A stretch of 64,000 bases of DNA from Anoplolepis gracilipes (taxonomy: Eukaryota > Arthropoda > Insecta > Hymenoptera > Formicidae). This document shows, piece after piece, positions 52,341 through 64,000 of the stretch. The position numbers and the translations under genes are program-made. The stretch covers positions 8,764,031-8,828,030 of the forward strand of contig NC_132986.1 in the NCBI RefSeq assembly GCF_047496725.1, read 5' to 3'. Under the pieces are notes generated by a model. The model was given only the letters and a program-made list of their open reading frames with translations, was not told where the DNA came from and ran no database searches. Position 1 is the first letter of the stretch. Each line of letters starts with the position of its first letter.

Positions 52341-52800
52341 GCGGCTGCCGCGGTAACTCGCAGGGACGCGCGTCGCTCGTTCTCAAAGTAGCAAACGCTC
52401 TCTCGGTCGAGTCGGGAGTATTTCCCTACCCAGTCACAGATGTAATAAATAAAAACATCAGTGGGAGCTCGACAAACGGGGAGGATGGGCGTTCTGTGCG
52501 CACAACCGACTATCCGGTTGGCGGAGCCACCGGGGCGGCTGTTCTCGCTATTGGACGGCAGGCTAACACTGTCTACGCCTTTCAAACCTTCCCTCCGGGT
52601 GGCGGCGGTTCGGCCAACCGCCCCCCGCATCCCCACTATTTGCCAACCTCTGCCACCGACGTGGTAGACGACGACGACGACTACGACGACTACGCCGACG
52701 AGGACGGTTCCGGGGGCTACTAACACAGAGGGACAACCAGACGCAGACGCGCGGAGAGCCTGAGGACAGTACGACTGGAACGCACGAGTGGGGGAATTCT
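52341..52800. other. CpG-rich, probable promoter-proximal flank of dac
   Basis: GC-rich and CpG-rich sequence continuing the composition of the dac exon and leader. On the plus strand 52496-52723 has an open frame of 75 codons ending in an Asp/Tyr-rich tail, which comes from another GAC run; it is not accepted as a gene. The promoter of dac is most likely here or just left of here, by position only. Confidence 0.35.
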
Positions 52801-53566
52801 TCTTTTACTCTCGCCGGGTTTGTCTTCTTTCGCGTTACGGGTCTTACGTTCTCTTTCCTGCCTCGGCGCGCGCGTGTTTCTCCTCGCCCCACTCTCTCAA
52901 CTTTTATATCTTTCACTCTTGTCTCTTATTCGCGTGCTGTTCTTCTCTCGGGCGCCTTACTCTCCTGACTCGGCTCTTATTTCTCTTCTTCCTTTGACTG
53001 TCTGCATCATTTCCGTCATAGTGTTTCGTTTGTGACACCCTCTCACTTCATTACATCTGATTATCCAATTCTTTAATTTTTTAATTTCTTTCATATTATT
53101 CTTACTCTTCGCTTTTCTCTTGGTTCTTTTTTTATTTTCGATTCTTTAAAATCGTATACCATATTCTAATCTTTCTTTCATTTTTCTTATCTTTTTCATT
53201 ATTCTCGTCTCTCCGCCCTTCTCTTATCGTCTCTCGCCGCCGCCTTTCACATTTTCCAGATTCGCACTCTCTCGCGCGAGCCAGCCGTCTCTGCCTTCTG
53301 TGTATATGTTTTCTTCTTCGCTCGCTCCTGTCCGTTCTACTCTCGCTTTATCCCTTTCTTTCGTCATCTCCCTCTGCGTTAGGCGCGCACACACGTACTG
53401 CCCGCGTCTCTATCTCTCTTTCTCTCACTGTTCCCTGTCCCTACGACGAAGAATGTCGCCAACGTTCGAATCGATCGCTCGCTTTCGCGTGCGCTGCCTC
53501 CCTTCTTCACCCTTCTGCCATCCGCGAACCCGCTCTCCCTCTCCTTCCCTCTACCTATTCCCCTCG

Positions 53567-53603
<37 letters not shown>

Positions 53604-53880
53604 TCTACTACCTCGCTCACCTCCTCTTCCTCCTCAACCTTCTCCACTACCCTCTCCTACTCTTTCCTCAGATCTCCTCTACCATATTCGCCATCAGCAT
53701 TACACGCGCGCACTTATTTCTTCTGTAGGTAACTCCGCTTTCCTTGCGATCTCTCTCCTGCTCCGCCACCCCCTTACGCCTTCGCCCACCCTTAGTCCAT
53801 CTACCCTCTCTCCGCGCCGTGCGCGCCTCTGTGTGTTTCCTCCGCCTCTCCATCCCCACCAGACCGACACACAGGATAGT
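52800..53880. other. Pyrimidine-rich (plus strand) low-complexity region
   Basis: About 1.1 kb with a strong C+T bias on the plus strand (G+A on the dac strand), including a CT run at 53569-53599. No gene is supported. Open frames are Leu/Ser/Phe-rich translations of the biased sequence. Confidence 0.6.
53569..53599. repeat. (TC)n microsatellite
   Basis: TC run inside the pyrimidine-rich region. Confidence 0.95.
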
Positions 53881-54988
53881 CTACACTCTCCGACTCCGAC
53901 ACGGTTAGGGTATGGGTGCTTAATATCTTTGTGCCATACCCAAGGCGCCCGTATCCGCCGACAGTTCCTGGAGGTGAATTTTGCCGCGATCGAGCACCTC
54001 GATTCGCGGGACAGAGATGAAAATCATAAGTGCGAAACGAGTACGAACAATTTTACACGAGTAGATGTAACGTACAAAATGCTTTAATTTTTTCGAGAAA
54101 AAAAGACGCAAATATATCGTTAATTAAAAAGAGCTCGCATAGAACCGCCACCGCATATATTCGTATTCGTATGTTGAATGCACGAAATTTTTTCATCATA
54201 AGTGAGATGAGAAGAGTATTAATTTTTCCTCGTGATGAGCTTTAATCCGTATCTTAAACGCGCTTCTTAACTCTGCTCAAGCGGAATGCGAAAAACATGT
54301 GACAGGGATGATTCGCGAAGACGGTCTCTGATTATCACGTCATAGACGCTTCGTGGCTGATAGCAACAGGAAGGGAAACAAGTCTAGCGTTCTCTCTTCT
54401 CTTTTGGCCGGTCAACCCCTCATCGTCCCTCGTCGGCCCGGTGACCTAGATTCGCTAGGGAGACCCTTCGCGAAGTATCGTCGTATGCGTATATATACCG
54501 ATACATTCGTGCGGCCATACATGCATACATAAATACACGCATATACAAATACGTACGCACATGCGGACACAAACGCATGCATACTCATGTACAGATTCTA
54601 CGGGTAAATATGTTTACTCAAAACAGCTGATCTCTACTTCATAGATTTCGAAACGAAGCAAAACCTTGTGGGCTTATCTTTCATTGAGCGCACAGGCGAA
54701 AAGCTCGATCATTATTCCTACACTTGTAAATCTAGTTTGCGTGCCAGTCGACGTAAATTACATTCTTAATTGTACATCATCCCGTACGTTAATTGATATT
54801 TTGCATTTTCAACGTGAATTATAATTAATTACTACCGCGCTGTAGTATTCGAGCGTAGAAACGCTTGATATCTCGCAAACGTGTCTGAGATATATAGATG
54901 TATATTACGATCAATATTTTATTGTAATTATATCGCTAGCATAATTGCGCATATATAATAGATTTACTGTTAATTATATGTTAGTGAC

Positions 54989-55015
54989 TTAAAAAAAAAA
55001 GAAAAAAAAAAAAAA
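54989..55015. repeat. Poly-A tract
   Basis: A-run with one G interruption. Confidence 0.9.
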
Positions 55016-56671
55016 ATTTACAGCAGACAAGTTTACAAGAGTGATATTTTTGTAATATCAAAACTGCTGAATATAATAAATCGCGATACGAGATAAAGGC
55101 CGTGTCCATCGACACAAATATCTAGGCTTAAACAACTTTTCCAAAATGAAATAAGAATGATCCTTTGTCTTGCGAGAAGACAATCGATCATAAGATCGAT
55201 GTGCGTGGTCCGGACAAGTCGGAGGAACGGGGGAAGAGGGGCAACCAGTAGGGGACCGATGTTTGCCGCGACCCAAACCACGTCCAATTAGTGGAATTAA
55301 TACCGGCTGGGCTTTGGGGGAGCTAATGCCTCTGTGTGTGCATACCTACGGGTATGCGCGCCGATGACTGCACTTTCCTTCGTGCGTAATGAAGGACAGT
55401 CCCGTCGTCGAACCTATACGTTGATGCATTCGCTCGTGGAAACGCGATCACCATCGGCCGCCTCTTGTTCTGCGGTCACCGATGAAATTCCGTAACTCAA
55501 ACAGATAACGCGACGATACTGTTAAATCGTTAAGAAACTCGGCTATCGCGAGAAGAATCTGAAACGAACGGATTATCGAGATAATAAATTCTAAAACGTT
55601 ACGCGCGCGATGGATAATATATTTACTATAATTACAACAATAATAATAAAGGTCAATTATCGTGCTTAAATGTATTTTGTTATATTATGTTGCCGGAAAA
55701 GAGAAATCGGTAGTTTGATGTAGATAAACGAGATATCGATATCGAGCTAATAATGATACGCGAAAAATGTAATTAACGATGAATTTTCCTAATCCATTCT
55801 TTAGAGCATTTCAGAGAGACTGTCAATTATCGGAAATTTATTTCGGATATTACGCTCGATGGCACGCATATCGCTTCTTCGCTCTCTGTCTATCGTCTCT
55901 GCCTCTCCTTTTCTATCTATTTTTCGAAAGCACACCGATATCGCTCCTGCTGTTCGCGTTTGGCGCGAGGTTTGGCACGATGGGGAACGAACGCCCGGCA
56001 TTTTCAGACAGGCCACCGTGTGATACGCATTGTTCGTCCTGGACGTCGCCGCCGTCGCCACCGTAGTCCCTGTTACCGCTCGTTGCCCACCCCGCTACAG
56101 ATACGCGCTTAGCGCAACACGGTGTGTTTGCATCGTGCATAGCTGTTACGTAACCCTCGTCATTGTTTGCGCATCGTCGTTACACGCCTATATGGAGAAA
56201 GGGAGGACGGGGAGGGTGATCACTCTCTCAACGTTACGAACGAAAGGCGGATGGAAAAAAAGAAGCGCGCGCGCGGATTTTTGCTCGTCTCGCGTATAGA
56301 ATACGAGCGCATCTAGACGCAGCCGAGCAGAGGACCCGCGTCGAGAGGATCGCATCGAGAACAGGCCCGATTGCACTTTTCGATGTTCACCCTGTGCGCA
56401 CCGTTCACCGCGTATTTTCTCCCTCTTTCAGTCTCTTACGGTACGCGTTTCACCGTTGGATAAACTCTCGCGGCGGATGAATATCGATCGTCACGAAGCT
56501 CTCTCGCTGCCATGTATCGTGCGAATGCCAATTCTACCGTTTTAATTTTGCATCGGCACGCGGCTATTGGAATCACAATCGCAGAATCAATCGGTTCGCC
56601 GTAGTCAAATTTGTCCGTTCGTCGGGCGAGAACAACAAGCGAGCGATATGCAAACGAGCGAGTGTCGACGA

Positions 56672-56672
<1 letters not shown>

Positions 56673-56720
<48 letters not shown>

Positions 56721-56763
56721 ACAAGCGAGCGAGCGAGGCGAGCGAGGCGAGGCGAGGCGAGGA
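56673..56763. repeat. (GA)n followed by (GCGAG)n compound repeat
   Basis: GA run (56673-56719), then GCGA and GGCGA units (56723-56763). Confidence 0.9.
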
Positions 56764-57250
56764 GGGTGTGGGATGGTTTACATTTTCCAGATTGAAATGT
56801 TAACCCAGTAGAAAGGTGGTCGGCGTGCGTGTGCATTACGGCCGATAACCCGATAACGCCGAGCCGCGTCGGTGTATGCATCACGCCCTTACATCCAGCA
56901 TCCCCGTTCTAGTCCGCAATGAAGCAATCACCGTCGATAAGCATTGTACAGATCCGGCACAATGGACAAGACTTTCTAGCCGCCCTGCCTCTCCCCTGCC
57001 CATATTTATCCGAGCCATCGTATCTCTGTCTCCCTCTGCCCTCTGATGAAATCCCAGTATAATCTTCCGTGATCGAATAGCCGCCCGAATTATAAATAGA
57101 AACGATCTTTCAATTTCTTTTCGTTTTCAAAGTTCTTTTTTATCGGTATATCGAAATGTGACTCATTTAAAGCGATATGAAAATTAATATACTGATAATA
57201 CTTTTTGCTCGATAAAGTATTAATTTTAACGGGTGTAACTTTGTGAGTTG

Positions 57251-57283
57251 TTTTTTTTTTTTGTTTTTTTTTTTTTTTTGTTT
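57251..57283. repeat. Poly-T tract
   Basis: T-runs separated by single G bases. Confidence 0.9.
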
Positions 57284-57412
57284 TATACATCGATATTTTT
57301 TTGCATCGGAAACATGACAAGATTAAACGCAAAAGTTATCAAGGAGACCTATGTTTTATGATCGCTTCATCTGACGCGCTATATAAGTAGTGGCCTATTT
57401 GCATACAAGCCT

Positions 57413-57413
57413 A

Positions 57414-57447
<34 letters not shown>

Positions 57448-57450
57448 CCC
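57413..57450. repeat. (CT)n microsatellite
   Basis: CT run ending in a C-run. Confidence 0.9.
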
Positions 57451-58198
57451 CCCTGTAGTTAAGATTAAAAAATCAATCATGGATAAAATTGTCAAGAGTG
57501 TAACGTGAAATTTAATTGCACCGATTAATAGAATATGCACGATCGAAACCACGATCGAAAGTGTTCCTTTCGCAGACAAGTTGGTGGGGGGGGAAAAAAG
57601 TGATGAGAGTCCAAATAAAGTAGACAAAGGGGCGCGATGAAAAACGACGGTAATTTTTCTCGATACCGATGCCGGCGTTCGGTTTTTCACTGTGGCTTGC
57701 GCGCAACTAATTACCCGTATGCCACGTGTTATTATAAATAGCCAATCGTTACCGGCACAGCCGCATTCACGATTCGCCCATAATGGCGTGTTATCGGATA
57801 AATAAAACAGATAGCCGGGAGAGAGGGTGCGCCTCGATTATACGTCGGCATCCCCTGCAAACGCAGCTCTCTCTACTCGCGCGGCCCGCAATTTCTCGTT
57901 ATTATTTTAGCACATTCAGACGCGATAGATACACATTTGCGATAGATACACAAATTGCGGCGCGCATGCTCGCGCACGCATTATCTCCTGCATAAGACAC
58001 AGTACCATTGCATTAAACGACTACAATAAATACATGTCAAATACTGATTCTAGATCAATATTACTGATAATGGAAAGACAATATAAACATATATATAATG
58101 TATCATTTTATACGAATAATAACATAAAAAATAGAATGGGTACTTCAAATTTCATATATTGTACCGTGACATTAATTAAGAAAAAGAAATTCGATGCA

Positions 58199-58223
58199 TT
58201 TTTTTTTTTTTTTTTTTTTTTTT
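58199..58223. repeat. Poly-T tract
   Basis: 25 T in a row. Confidence 0.9.
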
Positions 58224-58299
58224 CGAAAAATTAAATCTTGATAAAATGATCTTGTCATTGATATTGACGGCAACGGTGGCAAAATGCGCATCTCTGCAA

Positions 58300-58327
58300 C
58301 ACACACACACACACACATACACACACG
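58300..58327. repeat. (AC)n microsatellite
   Basis: AC run with one AT interruption. Confidence 0.9.
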
Positions 58328-60427
58328 GGGTAGTATAGTTTTCGCCACACGCGGTATTCAAGCTAAATACATTAGAAAGCTCATTTAAATACGACACAAT
58401 GGCGAAGCCGGGCGCCGTGTCGTCCGGATAAATTCGTCAGCCGAAGTAATACTGTCCATCGCGTTTCCTGGCGCGTCATTCCCGCGCGAATCGATATCGT
58501 CGCATCGTGTAACCACGGGGAAACTCGGTCGTTATTCGAGATCGCGGTACAACCGGCAACCGATTTTAATTACTTTAACGACATTTATCCATTCCCGAGC
58601 GACGATGGCGCGCGAACGGCATTTTCGGCGGTTGCGCGAGCCCGACGTCAATACTTTCCCGTGGCAAACGCCGCGGAAGACAATCGCGTTGACACCCCGT
58701 GATGGATGTCCCGCCTGCTCAAAATACCCCCTCACAGTTTTCCCGCCAATAAAGCCCATTGTAAATGCGAACTATTCGAAATATTAGATCGGCACAGCGA
58801 TTACGGCTCGTTCAGTCATCGCCGTTGACGCATCGTAATCCTTTCCCACCTCTCTCTCTTCGCACCGCACTTTTGCGCTCCGTTTTCGCGCATCCTGCTC
58901 TCGCTGCATAGTGAAAAAAAAAGTCATCGTCTTCTTTTTTACTATTCGAGCATAGCTTATGGAAAAGTTCTGGGAAAACATTTTTTCAGTTTTACTACGA
59001 GATGACATTCAGCATTGTAAAATGAGACGAATTTTAGATTCTATTATCACAATTATTTACATTTCCTTCATTTTTAAAAACAAGAATTCGCAGCAACCAG
59101 TGCTACCTCTTGTGTATTTTACTACACTATACATTCTAATGCGTGTATCGAAAAGCTATGTAACATTTAAAGATTTTTAATATATTACTAATAATAACTA
59201 ACTTACTGTCAGTCGCGCTATTATTCACGATTGAATTATTAAAGTGCTGATAAAATTTTCAAATTGTTCGTAATTATAACGTGCGCGAGAAAAACGCCAT
59301 TTGGTTCCCTCAACCGCAAGTCTTATTAATCCGAAAGTCTAACGATATGTTGAAACACGTTGTGTTGATACCTACTATTACGCTCGAATCGCAAAGGCTA
59401 CTCTTCTATCAAAAGCGGACAATCTGACATACCGCGCGCTCAATGAACAGCTTACATTGATATTTCAGCAACTGGGCGCGTAAGCAGAAAATCGCGTGCG
59501 CCAGACGATATTACGACACGGCATCTCCTGCGCGTTGCACGCTACACGCGTTATAATATCTTCTACGATATAGAAATAAACAAGAAAATAAGATGAAATC
59601 GCTCGCAAAGTATAAGAGAAACGAAGATAAGAAGCTTTTCATCTCGAGACGTTTTCGTGTCTTCGAATTGCCACGCTACTCTGACGTGGAGATTGTTTGG
59701 ATTGTTCTTAATCTCCATTGTAATTGCACGCGCGACCGCTGGGAACTGACCGGCCAATTTTGAATTTGGATTGTCGGGCCCGATGATGGATCGGCCTTTT
59801 GTACGCGGCGCTGATGATACCTCGCAGATGTATCGTATACCGCACCCTTTTCGGACGAAACCACTTGCCGGTGATTATCGATTAAGCGCATGCACACACC
59901 GCCTCTCACCGATCCTTTTCCCCCGCCACCCCCTGTCTTGGTCCTCCTTTTTTCTCTCCTCGAATATGCTTTGGTATTTTTTTTTTATCTCGAACGCTCG
60001 ACATCTGGCTTAGACGACTTTTGAGACCCGTTACGAATTTACGATCTTCCGTCAGTCGATATATGACGAAATCGATTGGTTTTATAATGTATAATTAAAA
60101 TACATCCCAAAGTGAATAAAGGCCAACTTAATTCCTTGGCGGATTTTTTTCTAATTTATATAATAATGATAATAGTTACTCTTTCTTAATCGCAACAAAT
60201 AAAAAAATGTATAAAAACATTAGCCAAGTTTGATAGAAAAAAAGGGATGATAGTAATAGTATCATTATACTATATGAGGTCTAACTTGAAAAAATCTTAT
60301 TTTAGAATAATTTAGTATAATTATATAGCGCTGAATTTTTTTCAATCAAAATTTCATTATCCCCGCGAAATGAATATGTTTCTTGATAATTAATAATATC
60401 TACATATATACACTATGTGTGTATATT

Positions 60428-60451
60428 TATATATATATATATATATATATA
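60428..60451. repeat. (TA)n microsatellite
   Basis: Short pure TA run. Confidence 0.9.
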
Positions 60452-62561
60452 CACTTGTATTATTATCGCACTTTTAACGCAACGCCATACGAAATCTTCG
60501 AAATCTTTCTACAAACATGTCCACCGAGAATCGAGATAAAAATTATTCGCGTATGGAATATAACGAACACGACAATTGTCAAAAACTATGAACAGATGTT
60601 CCTACTTTAGATAGTGCAAGCCTTTTACACTAATCTAATCAGCATGACTAAATAAAGAATAGATTTAAATAATCAATATATACCGCATGTTGCGTAAATG
60701 AAATCCATTATCTCGATAAGTGAAATGTCAGCAATTTATCGTTACTGAGCAAAAATCGCCTATCGTTTTATCAACTGGCTAAAGTATTTTAGGCCTTAAA
60801 TAATTGCATCGGAAAAAAATAGACATGATAATATTGTACGATATTTAGACATGATATACGATATATTTTATGCAAAGATATAATTCAACGCAATTTATAT
60901 AATTGTAGCGTGCTACACAATTGCAATTTAATATTGTAATATTATTTCAATGCGTTTTTCTTAATATTCACACAAATACATATAAATATACATATGTATA
61001 TATCAAAGATGCAGACGCGATGAAGATACCTTTACACGTCGCATGTATTTAATAAATTTCGATTATGATTTATGATTGTTGAGAAAAAAATATATAACAC
61101 TAGTTATATATTTGAAATTTGTGAATCTCTCGAATGCCTGATTCGTTTCGGAATTGGATAATATTTTGCCATCCATGAAGCTCACGTGCATTTGGTTCGG
61201 CCACAGGCCGCGGTAGCGAAGTAGCCGCGCAATTTTATAAAATACCGTAACCGTAATTACTGTTATTGCAGGATATTTAATACACGGGGCACGTTTTTAC
61301 TCGCGGTCCAACCCCTCTGATCAATCCTCGCGGCCGCGAGGAGAGCAATAGAGCCACGATATAAGCACTCTCGTAGCCGGCGGCTACGAAGGACGAAACA
61401 CGCCCGAGGTACTTTCGGCTTTATAAATAATAAATTCGCGTAGGAAACGGCGAAAAAAAAAATTGACGACCGAGAAGGAGATGAGGGGGAGATGAAATTG
61501 AGCGTGTGAAAGGGAGAAGGGAAAGTAAAAATGTGCGATGAAGAAGGATCTGACGGCCAGTATGTTTACCGTAATTTTAGCATAAACAACATATTTTTTA
61601 CGAGTTAAAAAAGCGCATTTCAATCATTTTATAAGAAAATGTAGGCAATTCATTTTCATTTAATACAATTATTTATAAAAGAATGAGCGATTAAATGTAA
61701 GCGATTATCTTTTTCCGAAACGAATTAAGCGTATCTAGAGTATAAATTATATGTGCTGTAATTTTTAATTGTTACGATACGCAGAAATTCTAAACTGATG
61801 CTACGCTCTGGCACTGCAGAGATAACGTGATTATAAAATACATTGGCGCTTTAATGGAAAATTTTACATTATTTAATTTATTTCTATAACGTTTTTGTCG
61901 AAAAAATAGATGTATTCGTTTTCTGCGTCGTAACAAGGCAGTATATACAAGTACGTGAAATGAATTTACTTACCAACCGTGTAGTCTCTGCCACATTATA
62001 TTTACATACATATATATTATATATGTACTCTGCCCTCGTCTCGTTGCACCATCTGCCATCTAGCGGCGTCCACTGCGACTGTTCCGTTCAGAAACCATGA
62101 TGAGGAACATTTCACCCTATCGGTATAATATGATAACAAATGTCAGTTTAACGCAACAACAGTCGCGGCCACGCACACGAAATGCCACGATGATCATTTG
62201 ACATTTTACTCGGCACTCCCGGCACCCGGCGTTTCACTTATTCGAGCGAAACCACTTTGTGTCAATAATTCGTAGATTACGTATTGTTACGATACGGCGC
62301 GAAACGGACAATTACTACGCACACGCACACCCGTGATACGTTTGTCAGTCGTAAGATTCGTTGGACAGATACGACAAGCATTCAAAACACGATTCTCCAC
62401 CAACGGTTAGGTGTAGTGAATCGGGTACAGCCAAATTGAAATTGACGGTACAGTAATGCTATGTTCGACATTCCCGACCGACACTTTGCACTCGGGATTT
62501 ACTTTCGACAACGCAAAAATCGCCAATGAGTTCAACGTCACGCAGTTACAACTGTCAAATC

Positions 62562-63215
62562 ATAATCGCGCGATACTAGCTCGGCACTCCCGACACTGAT
62601 TCGAACTTTAAATCCGCTTCCGACGACGTAAAAACCGGAAATATCATCGAGATCCGGCACGAAATGAACAAGTGTTCGCGCCTGCGCAGTACATTTCTCG
62701 GTCTTGAGATTCGTTCCCGCGGACACGATGGGTATTCGCGACGAGATTTCTGACGACACATGGCTAGAATCGCCGAATCAACGTGAGACAATAATCGCAC
62801 GGCGCTAATTTAACACTCTTAACACTCATTCGGACGCGAGACTCGCTTTCGACGATACAAAAAAGCGGGATAATCGCGGAGCAAGCGAGACGCAACGATA
62901 CTGTTCAAGCGCGGCGCGAAACTAACATGGCGGTTGCGCCTGCGCAATACATTTTTTCGACCTTGAGATTCGTTCGTGTGAACGCGACGAATATTCGCGA
63001 CAAGAGTCACGACGACGCGCGGCCACAATTGCCAAAGCAACATGAAATAATGATCGCGCGGCACTAATTTAACACTTTTAATTATCGTTTGGACACGGGA
63101 CTCGCTTTCGATAACGTAAAACACGAAAGAATTGCGGAGCGAGTGCGATGCGACGACACCCTCGCGTTGTGGCGCGAAACACAGATGGCGTCTGCGCGTG
63201 CGCGCCAAACTTGAA
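62562..63215. repeat. Degenerate tandem array, about three units of 230-260 bp
   Basis: Units are at about 62562-62790, 62791-63050 and 63051-63215 (the last truncated). Each begins with a variant of ATAATCGCGCG followed by a CTAATTTAACACT-like segment, then CTTTCGA(Y)AACGTAAAA, then a GCGCCTGCGCA-type motif (62678, 62936, 63188). A more diverged partial copy may lie at about 62460-62561. Open frames in the array are repeated and not credible as proteins. Confidence 0.8.
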
Positions 63216-63777
63216 TAAATAATAATTTTTTTTATTGACAATATTATCATATTAATTAATTTACTGTAAAATATTCTTTTTTTACATATACTTTATTCAC
63301 GTAATTGATGCACTTTTTATAAGTCGAAACACAATCGCTGAACAAAATTTATTGAAATTGACTTTATCGATTTGAGATATCAACGTTTCCTGCGTTTCCC
63401 TTGAAAATCCTACAATATCGATGTTTGATAAATTCTGTGACATGAAAAGAGTGAGAGAGAATGTGCACTGTATATACACAGCTAAAATCAAAATACCTTA
63501 TGCATAATCAGTTTTATTGTTTGTTTCGCGATGATCTTTGGGCGTGCGTGCGCAAGACAACTTAAATGTTTGTAAAAGTAGAATAGTATCGGAATCTGTG
63601 TTGAAACTCGTTTAATGTAACTTTAATATTGTCAACGAATGAATTTACATATCCGATTTGTCGTTCGTCATTGATGCGTATATGTTGAGTTAAAAAGATT
63701 TTTGCAAACGAGTAAGTAATGTTGTTTCACAAAACACTTGTACTGATGTTCTAAGTATGAATATATATATACATATA

Positions 63778-63810
<33 letters not shown>

Positions 63811-64000
63811 CTATCTATCTATATATATGATAAGAGAGAATTTATAGTTACATATATATATTTAAATAATATATTAACAGCTTAAATAATATCTAAATCT
63901 TTAAACTTGGACATATATTTTTATTTTTATTTAGAAAGAGACGTAGTACTGTTGTTAAATAACCTATCAATTTATCATTGGAATATCAATTATTTTTCGA
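63216..64000. other. AT-rich flank, no gene recognised
   Basis: AT-rich sequence with the TA/CTAT microsatellite and nothing else recognisable. Confidence 0.55.
63762..63829. repeat. (TA)n with (CTAT)n microsatellite
   Basis: TA repeats interrupted by CATA/TGTA, then three CTAT tetranucleotides. Confidence 0.95.

Larger units (their letters stand above)
53881..62561. other. Intergenic or upstream flank of dac, no gene recognised
   Basis: No conserved exon or RNA gene was seen. The segment holds simple repeats and AT-rich stretches (notably 60100-61100). It could contain distal regulatory DNA of dac or introns of a neighbour whose exons lie outside the window. Confidence 0.5.

Overview
The window looks like one piece of an insect nuclear genome, most likely hymenopteran (ant, bee or wasp). 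It has a single recognisable protein-coding exon, abundant CpG, very many GA/CT, TA and poly-A/T microsatellites, splice signals of animal type, and no operon-like gene packing. The order-level placement is an inference from sequence texture and from the Dachshund protein; no species is claimed.

The one confident gene is dachshund (dac), on the minus strand. Its first coding exon runs from the ATG at 51495 down to a consensus splice donor at 50717/50716. It encodes a Gln/Pro/Gly-rich N-terminus followed by an essentially complete Ski/Sno/Dac (DACHbox-N) domain. The exon ends two bases into a codon. The next conserved part of Dachshund (the RPGRPPKR-type segment and the C-terminal coiled-coil DACHbox-C) could not be found anywhere between 1 and 50716. 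That 50.7 kb is therefore best read as the first intron of dac, continuing past the left edge.

Within the inferred intron the largest structure is an imperfect inverted repeat of about 2.7 kb (11914-14629). Its arms are about 1.3 kb each around a spacer of about 110 bp. Near its outer ends it carries two mirror-image, splice-site-flanked, exon-like cores of 48 and 51 nt. Three short, perfect or near-perfect hairpins lie at 16333-16361, 25020-25082 and 34304-34342. The rest is microsatellite-rich noncoding DNA, including a pure (TC)70 tract at 10484-10623, a GAGAC pentamer array at 29421-29474 and a CGATGCC heptamer array at 37168-37195.

Right of the dac exon, 51496-52800 holds the 5' leader and probable promoter side of dac, including a long GAC/GGC triplet tract. 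From about 52800 to 53880 the plus strand is strongly pyrimidine-rich. From 53900 to 64000 no gene was recognised. That segment contains microsatellites and a degenerate array of about three units of 230-260 bp (62562-63215), in which each unit carries a TGCGC-rich motif resembling an NRF-1-type site.
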